DNA from: Candidatus Alistipes merdigallinarum
Lineage (GTDB): Bacteria > Bacteroidota > Bacteroidia > Bacteroidales > Rikenellaceae
Direction of reading: 5' to 3'
DNA: 39,708 bases
Assembly (NCBI GenBank): GCA_019119305.1
Contig: DWXH01000037.1
Coordinates: 1-39,708, forward strand
Within the stretch, counting starts at the first letter, position 1. Each line of letters begins with the position of its first letter. Shown piece after piece: positions 34,545 through 39,708 of the stretch. Below the pieces are notes generated by a model. The model saw only the letters and a program-made list of their open reading frames with translations. It was not told where the DNA came from and made no database searches. The position numbers were made by a program, and so were the translations under genes.

Positions 34545-37500
34545 ATGGCAAAGATATTGGGATTGGACCTTGGCACTAACTCTATCGGATGGGCCATTGT
34601 CGAAGAAAACGAAGAGGGATATACGCTGACCGATAAAGGTGTGGATATCTTTCAAGAAGGAGTCCTTCGCGATAAGAACAACGAAAAACCGGCCGTTCAG
34701 GACCGGACGAATGCAAGAGCTTTGCGGCGCCTCTATTTTCGGCGTCGACTGCGGAAAATCGAACTCCTCAAAGTACTTATCCGCTACGATCTGTGCCCGC
34801 CATTGACCGAAGAACAGTTATCGGTTTGGCGAAAGGAGAAGCTCTATCCTCTCGACGAAGAATTCCTCCGCTGGCAGCGAACCGATGAAAACTCAGATAA
34901 AAATCCTTACCACGACCGTTATCGAGCCCTGACTACCCCCCTCAATCTCGAGAACCGACCTGACCGTTACCAACTGGGACGGGCATTCTATCATCTGTCT
35001 CAACGTCGCGGGTTTATCAGCAACCGCAAAGATACAGGTAAGGAACAGGAAGAGGGAGTTGTCAAAAGCAGCATCAAGAATCTGTCAGCAGAAATAGCCG
35101 CAACCGGCTGTCAATATCTCGGAGAATATTTTTATCAACTTTACCGACAAAAAGAGAAGATTCGAGGAAAATACACCTCCCGCAACGAACATTATCTGGC
35201 TGAATTCAACGCCATCTGCGACCGACAACACCTACCCGAAGAGTGGAGGAAAGCACTGCATCGGGCCATCTTCTTCCAACGGGACCTCAAGTCGCAGAAA
35301 GGTCTGGTCGGCAAATGTACATTCGAACATACGAAAAGCCGTTGCCCAGTGTCGCACCCGCGATTCGAAGAATTCCGCATGCTGTCATTCATCAACAACA
35401 TCCGGATAACAGGGCCGAATGAAAGTACCCCTCGAACCCTAACCCAAGAGGAGATCGCGACAATTTTACCGCTCTTTTTACGGAAAAGCAAACCCTATTT
35501 CGATTTCGAGGAGATCGCCCGAAAAATCGCCGGCAAAGGGAAATATGCCTGCAAAGACGATCGAAACGAAGCTCCATATCGATTCAACTTTACACGGTCG
35601 GCCACTGTCTCGGGATGCCCCATAACGGCTTCGTTGATCTCTGTCTTCGGCAACGATTGGCTGTCGGAAATCTGCAGCCTGTATCTGCTTGGAGAGGGGA
35701 AAAATGAAGAACAAATTCTAAACGACATTTGGCATGCTCTATTCTCATTCCAGGACGAAAGCCGTCTCCAGGCCTGGGCCTGCGAAAAACTGCAACTCAC
35801 CGACGAACAAGCCAAAGAGTTTGCCTCCATTAAAATTTCACAAGATTATGCGGCCTTGAGTCTGAACGCAATCAACAAGATATTACCTTATCTGCGATGT
35901 GGCTATCGCTACGACGAGGCCGTCTTTCTGGCCAACCTCAAAGCCGTCCTGCCGAAAGAGGTATATACTGACGAATCACGTCGTCGCCAGATCGAACAAG
36001 ACATCGCCTCGTTACTATTAGACTACGGAACCAATTCACTGAACAGGAACCACACAAAAGAGAGTTGCATTGCTGACTATTTCAACGAACACGGATTGGA
36101 CACTTCACGACTGAACCGATTATACCACCCTTCGAAAACCGAAACGTACCGTGATGCAAAGCCCAATGAAGAAGGAGTTCTTCAGCTCGGCTCTCCGCGC
36201 ACATCGTCGATCCGCAATCCGATGGCCATGAGGGCTCTGTTCCGATTGCGGGCCTTGGTAAACCAACTGTTGAGAGAGGGGAAAATCGATCGCGATACAA
36301 AAATCAACATCGAATTTGCCCGAGGATTGAATGATGCGAACCGCCGTAAAGCCATTGAACAGTACCAACGCGAACGGGAAGCCGAAAATAGAGAATATGC
36401 CGAGGAGATACGCAAACAATATGCGTCCGAAACCGGCAAGGAAATCGAACCTTCGGAGGATGACATCCTCAAATACCGCTTCTGGGAAGAGCAAAAACAC
36501 ATATGCCCATATAAAAAAATTAAAAACCAAATTCGGATTTCGGATTTTATAGGACCCTCGCCGGTATTTGACATCGAACATACCGTGCCTCGAGCACGAG
36601 GAGGTGACGACTCCCAAATGAACAAAACCCTGTGTGAAATATATTTCAACCGATTCATCAAGCGAAACAAATTACCCTCCGAATTGTCCAACCATGCCGA
36701 AATCCTGGAACGGATCGAATCATTCGGCTGGAGAGAACGGATCGAATCATTACAGAAACAAATCGAAATTCTGGTTCGTAAAAGCAAAAATGCAGCGACC
36801 AAAGAGGAAAAAGACAGAGCCATCCAACGACGTCATTATCTGCAGATGCACCTCGACTATTGGCGTGGAAAATATGAGCGCTTTACGATGACCGAAGTTC
36901 CCGAAGGATTCAGTAACCGACAAGGTGTCGATATCGGCATCATCGGTAAATATGCCCGGCTCTATCTGAAAACGGCCTTCGACCGGATCTATACGGTTAA
37001 GGGGAATACGACCGCTGCTTTCCGCAAAATGTGGGGACTGCAGGAAGAGTATACCCAAAAGGAGCGTATAAATCACGTACACCATTGCATCGATGCCATT
37101 ACGATTGCCTGTATCGGCCGCAAGGAGTATGACCGATGGGCTCAATATGCTGTCGCAGAAGAGCTATTTCATTTTGGGAAAGGACCAAAACCCCACTTCG
37201 AGAAACCGTGGCCGACCTTCACGGAAGATGTCAAAGCCATTGCCAACGAACTTCTTGTCGCACACCACACAGCCGACAACATGCCCAAACAAACCCGCAA
37301 AAAATTACGGGTACGGGGTAAAGTGAAATTAAACAGCGCAGGCCAGCCCATTTACCTGCAGGGCGACACGGCCCGAGCCCTCCTCCACAAAGACACCTTC
37401 TACGGAGCGATCAAACGGGACGACGAAATCCGTTATGTGGTACGTAAGTCTCTCGAACAGCTCCAAGTTACCGACATTGAAAAGATCGTCGATGAGGCAG

Positions 37501-38240
37501 TAAAGGTTCTTGTTAAGGAAGCAATCGCCACAGTCGGATTCAAAACCGCCATGAATCCCGCGGAATACACGATCTGGATGAATCGTGAGAAAGGGATCCC
37601 CATTCGTAAGGTACGAATCTTTACGCCCAACGTTACGCAGCCGATATTATTAAAAAAGCAGCGGGACCTCTCGGATAAAGAGTACAAGCAAGATTATCAT
37701 GTTGTCAACGACGGTAACTATTGCATGGCCATCTACGAAGGCCAGGACAAGAAAGGAAAGACAAAACGGACATTCGAGATCGTCAGCAATCTGGAGGCAG
37801 CCCAATACTTCAAAGCGAGCGCCGACCATGACGATCGTCCCGATCTGGTTCCGGTCGCCGACGGGAACGGTTATCCGCTCAAATGTGTATTGAAAACAGG
37901 AACCATGGTGCTGTTCTATGAACACACTCCTGCCGAACTCTACGAATGCACCCGCGAAGAGCTGGTGAAACGATTGTATAAAGTCACTGGAATGAGTGTA
38001 TTAACATTAAAACGTTCTAATGGGAAAATTGACAGATATGGAACACTTATTCTAAGATACCATCAAGAAGCCCGGCCAGGAGTAGAGCTGAAAGCCAAAA
38101 ACGGTGAATGGACCCAACAGGAAGAACACAGACCGGTTATTTCTTTACTACACACTCAATTCAACGCCTATGTCGAAGGTTATGATTTTGAACTGACTGT
38201 TACGGGCGAGATCATTTTCAAACACAGAATGCCATGCTGA
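34545..38240 (+). CDS. cas9: CRISPR-associated endonuclease Cas9, type II-C
   Basis: The 1231-residue protein is the RNA-guided double-strand DNA nuclease. RuvC-I has D8 in ILGLDLGTNSIGWA, followed by an Arg-rich bridge helix (about 53-80) and a recognition lobe with LSQRRGFISNRK. RuvC-II has E590 (INIEFARG). The HNH domain has E678-H679 in DIEHTVP and N702, matching D839/H840/N863 of S. pyogenes Cas9 by motif. RuvC-III has H847 and D850 (HHCIDAITIA). The C-terminal part should read the PAM. All catalytic residues are present, so it should be active. cas1 overlaps its end by 7 bases. Confidence 0.97.
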   Translation: MAKILGLDLGTNSIGWAIVEENEEGYTLTDKGVDIFQEGVLRDKNNEKPAVQDRTNARALRRLYFRRRLRKIELLKVLIRYDLCPPLTEEQLSVWRKEKLYPLDEEFLRWQRTDENSDKNPYHDRYRALTTPLNLENRPDRYQLGRAFYHLSQRRGFISNRKDTGKEQEEGVVKSSIKNLSAEIAATGCQYLGEYFYQLYRQKEKIRGKYTSRNEHYLAEFNAICDRQHLPEEWRKALHRAIFFQRDLKSQKGLVGKCTFEHTKSRCPVSHPRFEEFRMLSFINNIRITGPNESTPRTLTQEEIATILPLFLRKSKPYFDFEEIARKIAGKGKYACKDDRNEAPYRFNFTRSATVSGCPITASLISVFGNDWLSEICSLYLLGEGKNEEQILNDIWHALFSFQDESRLQAWACEKLQLTDEQAKEFASIKISQDYAALSLNAINKILPYLRCGYRYDEAVFLANLKAVLPKEVYTDESRRRQIEQDIASLLLDYGTNSLNRNHTKESCIADYFNEHGLDTSRLNRLYHPSKTETYRDAKPNEEGVLQLGSPRTSSIRNPMAMRALFRLRALVNQLLREGKIDRDTKINIEFARGLNDANRRKAIEQYQREREAENREYAEEIRKQYASETGKEIEPSEDDILKYRFWEEQKHICPYKKIKNQIRISDFIGPSPVFDIEHTVPRARGGDDSQMNKTLCEIYFNRFIKRNKLPSELSNHAEILERIESFGWRERIESLQKQIEILVRKSKNAATKEEKDRAIQRRHYLQMHLDYWRGKYERFTMTEVPEGFSNRQGVDIGIIGKYARLYLKTAFDRIYTVKGNTTAAFRKMWGLQEEYTQKERINHVHHCIDAITIACIGRKEYDRWAQYAVAEELFHFGKGPKPHFEKPWPTFTEDVKAIANELLVAHHTADNMPKQTRKKLRVRGKVKLNSAGQPIYLQGDTARALLHKDTFYGAIKRDDEIRYVVRKSLEQLQVTDIEKIVDEAVKVLVKEAIATVGFKTAMNPAEYTIWMNREKGIPIRKVRIFTPNVTQPILLKKQRDLSDKEYKQDYHVVNDGNYCMAIYEGQDKKGKTKRTFEIVSNLEAAQYFKASADHDDRPDLVPVADGNGYPLKCVLKTGTMVLFYEHTPAELYECTREELVKRLYKVTGMSVLTLKRSNGKIDRYGTLILRYHQEARPGVELKAKNGEWTQQEEHRPVISLLHTQFNAYVEGYDFELTVTGEIIFKHRMPC

Positions 38241-39121
38241 AACGTGCCCTATTTTTTTCGACTCCATACTGCCTGAATCTTCGGAACGGGCAAATGGTCA
38301 TTCATACCCGTGAAGCTCCCGACATCCAAAAGAGTGTCCCGATCGAAGATATCGGTTTTGTCATACTCGAAGACCAGCAGTGTTCGATCACCCTTCCTCT
38401 GCTCAACGCCCTTTCAGACAATAATGTCGCTGTAATTTTCTGTGGCGAAAACCGGATGCCGAATGCTATGCTGATGAATCTCGATTCCAACAAAACACAA
38501 GGAGAATGTTACCGCACACAAATAGAAGCGAGCGAACCTCTGAAGAAAGGACTTTGGAAACAGATCGTCGAAGCAAAAATCCGTAACCAAGCCGCTTTGT
38601 TGCGGAAATTAGGTCGCGATGGTGACAAACTGAAACCCTACTACATGAATGTCAAAAGCGCCGATGCAGACAATAGGGAAGGGATAGCAGCCAAAATCTA
38701 TTGGTCCGAGCTATTCGGTACCGATTTTATTCGATCCCGAGAGGGCTCTTCCCCTAACAACCTGCTCAATTACGGTTACACGATTTTACGGGCTGCCGTA
38801 ACACGTTCGATCATGGGATCAGGATTATTTCCTGCATTCGGAATCTTCCACCGCAACCGATACAATGCTTTCCCTCTGGCCGACGACCTGATGGAACCGT
38901 ATCGGCCCTTTGTCGACGAATTGGTATACAATCTTTACTCTCAAGGACACGAACAATTAAACAAAGAGGTCAAAAGCCAACTGCTACGGATACTGTTTAT
39001 GGATACGCGTTTTGATAAAGTCATGCGTCCACTCGACGTCGGACTCACATTCACGTCATCCTCAATGGCTAAATGTTTAGCCGGTACCCAGAAAAAAATC
39101 GTCTATCCCATATTAGAGTAA
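38234..39121 (+). CDS. cas1: CRISPR-associated integrase Cas1
   Basis: The 295-residue protein has the type II Cas1 fold with metal-binding residues E159 (IYWSELFG), H206 (GIFHRNRYN) and D218 (ADDLMEPYRP). The segment NYGYTILRAAVTRSIMGSGLFPAFG is characteristic. With Cas2 it integrates new spacers at the leader end of the array. It overlaps cas9 by 7 bases; cas2 follows 4 bases after its stop. Confidence 0.97.
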   Translation: MLKRALFFSTPYCLNLRNGQMVIHTREAPDIQKSVPIEDIGFVILEDQQCSITLPLLNALSDNNVAVIFCGENRMPNAMLMNLDSNKTQGECYRTQIEASEPLKKGLWKQIVEAKIRNQAALLRKLGRDGDKLKPYYMNVKSADADNREGIAAKIYWSELFGTDFIRSREGSSPNNLLNYGYTILRAAVTRSIMGSGLFPAFGIFHRNRYNAFPLADDLMEPYRPFVDELVYNLYSQGHEQLNKEVKSQLLRILFMDTRFDKVMRPLDVGLTFTSSSMAKCLAGTQKKIVYPILE

Positions 39122-39125
39122 TGTG

Positions 39126-39464
39126 ATGTCAGAAATACGTTTGAATGCATATCGGATCATGTGGCTATTTGTTTTCTTCGATTTGCCGACCAACACCAAA
39201 ACAGAGCGTCGCCATGCGGCACAATTCCGTAAGGCGTTGGAAAAAGATGGTTTTTCGATGATGCAATATTCTGTGTACGTCCGGCATTGTGCATCGAAGG
39301 AGAACATGCAGGTCCACATCAATCGAGTACGCCGTTCGATGCCACCTGCTGGCTACACAAGTATTCTTTCCGTGACGGATAAACAATACGGAGATATTCT
39401 GAATTTCTGGGGGAAAGTTGAACGGGCTAAACCGGAAATTCCACAACAGTTGGAACTTTTCTAA
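39126..39464 (+). CDS. cas2: CRISPR-associated protein Cas2
   Basis: The 112-residue protein has a ferredoxin-like fold opening MWLFVFFDLPTNTKTERRHAAQFRKAL, with the conserved Asp after strand 1. A middle segment, GFSMMQYSVYVRHC, is typical of type II Cas2. It bridges the two Cas1 dimers during spacer capture. A GTG at 39123 is also in frame; I prefer the ATG at 39126. No csn2 or cas4 follows, which makes the locus type II-C. Confidence 0.95.
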   Translation: MSEIRLNAYRIMWLFVFFDLPTNTKTERRHAAQFRKALEKDGFSMMQYSVYVRHCASKENMQVHINRVRRSMPPAGYTSILSVTDKQYGDILNFWGKVERAKPEIPQQLELF

Positions 39465-39597
39465 AGAATTATTCTATATTTGTTCTTTGAAATACTGAAA
39501 AAGCTCATCAAACCGACTTCACCGGAGGCTCGATCTGAATTTTGGGGCAGACAAATCCCCTGCAAATGTCATATTATCAACAGATAACAGACCCGGC
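39465..39597 (+). promoter_or_regulatory. CRISPR leader with promoter and boxA-like motif
   Basis: TATATTTG (39475-39482) matches the -7 consensus exactly. A TTGG lies 21 bases upstream, inside the end of cas2. TGTTCTTTGA (39481-39490) immediately follows and resembles a boxA antitermination signal. The rest holds a GGGG...CCCC stem possibility (about 39544-39560) and an AT-rich stretch before the first repeat. Confidence 0.65.
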
Positions 39598-39708
39598 GTT
39601 GTGGTTTGATGTAGAATTTCAATAAGATACAACTTAAATGTATTAATTACTCAAAAATAAATAGTTGTGGTTTGATGTAGAATTTCAATAAGATACAACG
39701 GAACGGTC
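39598..39708 (+). CRISPR. CRISPR array, leader-proximal end (cut by the window edge)
   Basis: Two identical 36-base repeats (39598-39633 and 39664-39699) begin GTTGTGGTTTGATG and end AAGATACAAC. They flank a 30-base spacer (39634-39663). Nine bases of a second spacer are present. The first 20 bases of the repeat pair with the tracrRNA anti-repeat, so the array is transcribed on the plus strand, away from cas2. Confidence 0.97.

Noticed and set aside
39465-39597. A csn2 or cas4 gene after cas2
   Set aside because: The space is 133 bases, has no open frame of that size, and ends in the repeat array.

Overview
The window looks like a chromosomal segment from a member of the Bacteroidota, most likely the order Bacteroidales. 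Evidence: several upstream regions carry the Bacteroidota -7 promoter motif TAnnTTTG, sometimes with a TTTG/TTG -33 element 19-21 bases away; Shine-Dalgarno sequences are weak; and the gene families are typical (TonB-plug/MG2 proteins, outer-membrane beta-barrel receptors, NamZ/DUF1343, LytS/LytTR pairs, a type II-C CRISPR-Cas system with a Bacteroidota-style repeat). Genus cannot be fixed from the sequence alone. I see no rRNA, tRNA, insertion sequence or prophage, and no gene-free stretch longer than about 250 bases.

Left part (1-10194). An ECF sigma factor is followed by a membrane protein that resembles the dual membrane-spanning anti-sigma factors of Bacteroides. Divergent from it is a RibD-like protein with its two domains in reversed order. 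Then come a secreted MG2/TonB-plug protein without a barrel, a Gfo/Idh/MocA oxidoreductase that lacks the usual catalytic Asp, and a large outer-membrane beta-barrel receptor ending in a strong intrinsic terminator.

Middle left (10355-16834, all minus strand). A closely spaced run reads mazG, gamma carbonic anhydrase, LytS-type kinase, secreted glycosidase-like protein, LytTR regulator, AlkP-superfamily phosphatase. The glycosidase-like gene sits between the kinase and its regulator, which suggests a sensing or effector role in the same circuit.

Middle right (16922-26719, plus strand). glmS is followed by namZ (exo-muramidase), a GH20 hexosaminidase and a beta-lactamase-fold serine hydrolase. 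This set parallels the Bacillus namZ-nagZ-amiE muropeptide-salvage genes and suggests peptidoglycan recycling next to amino-sugar synthesis. An OmpR/HisKA two-component system and an unrecognised lipoprotein follow.

Right part (26814-39708). An AraC regulator is divergent from a complete RND efflux operon (lipoprotein adaptor, permease, TolC-like channel) closed by a strong terminator. A KdkA/InaA-type LPS kinase follows, then a complete type II-C CRISPR-Cas locus: a tracrRNA on the minus strand, cas9, cas1, cas2, a leader with a promoter and a boxA-like antitermination motif, and the first two repeats of an array cut by the window edge. Base-pairing between the predicted tracrRNA and the repeat fixes the array's direction as plus.
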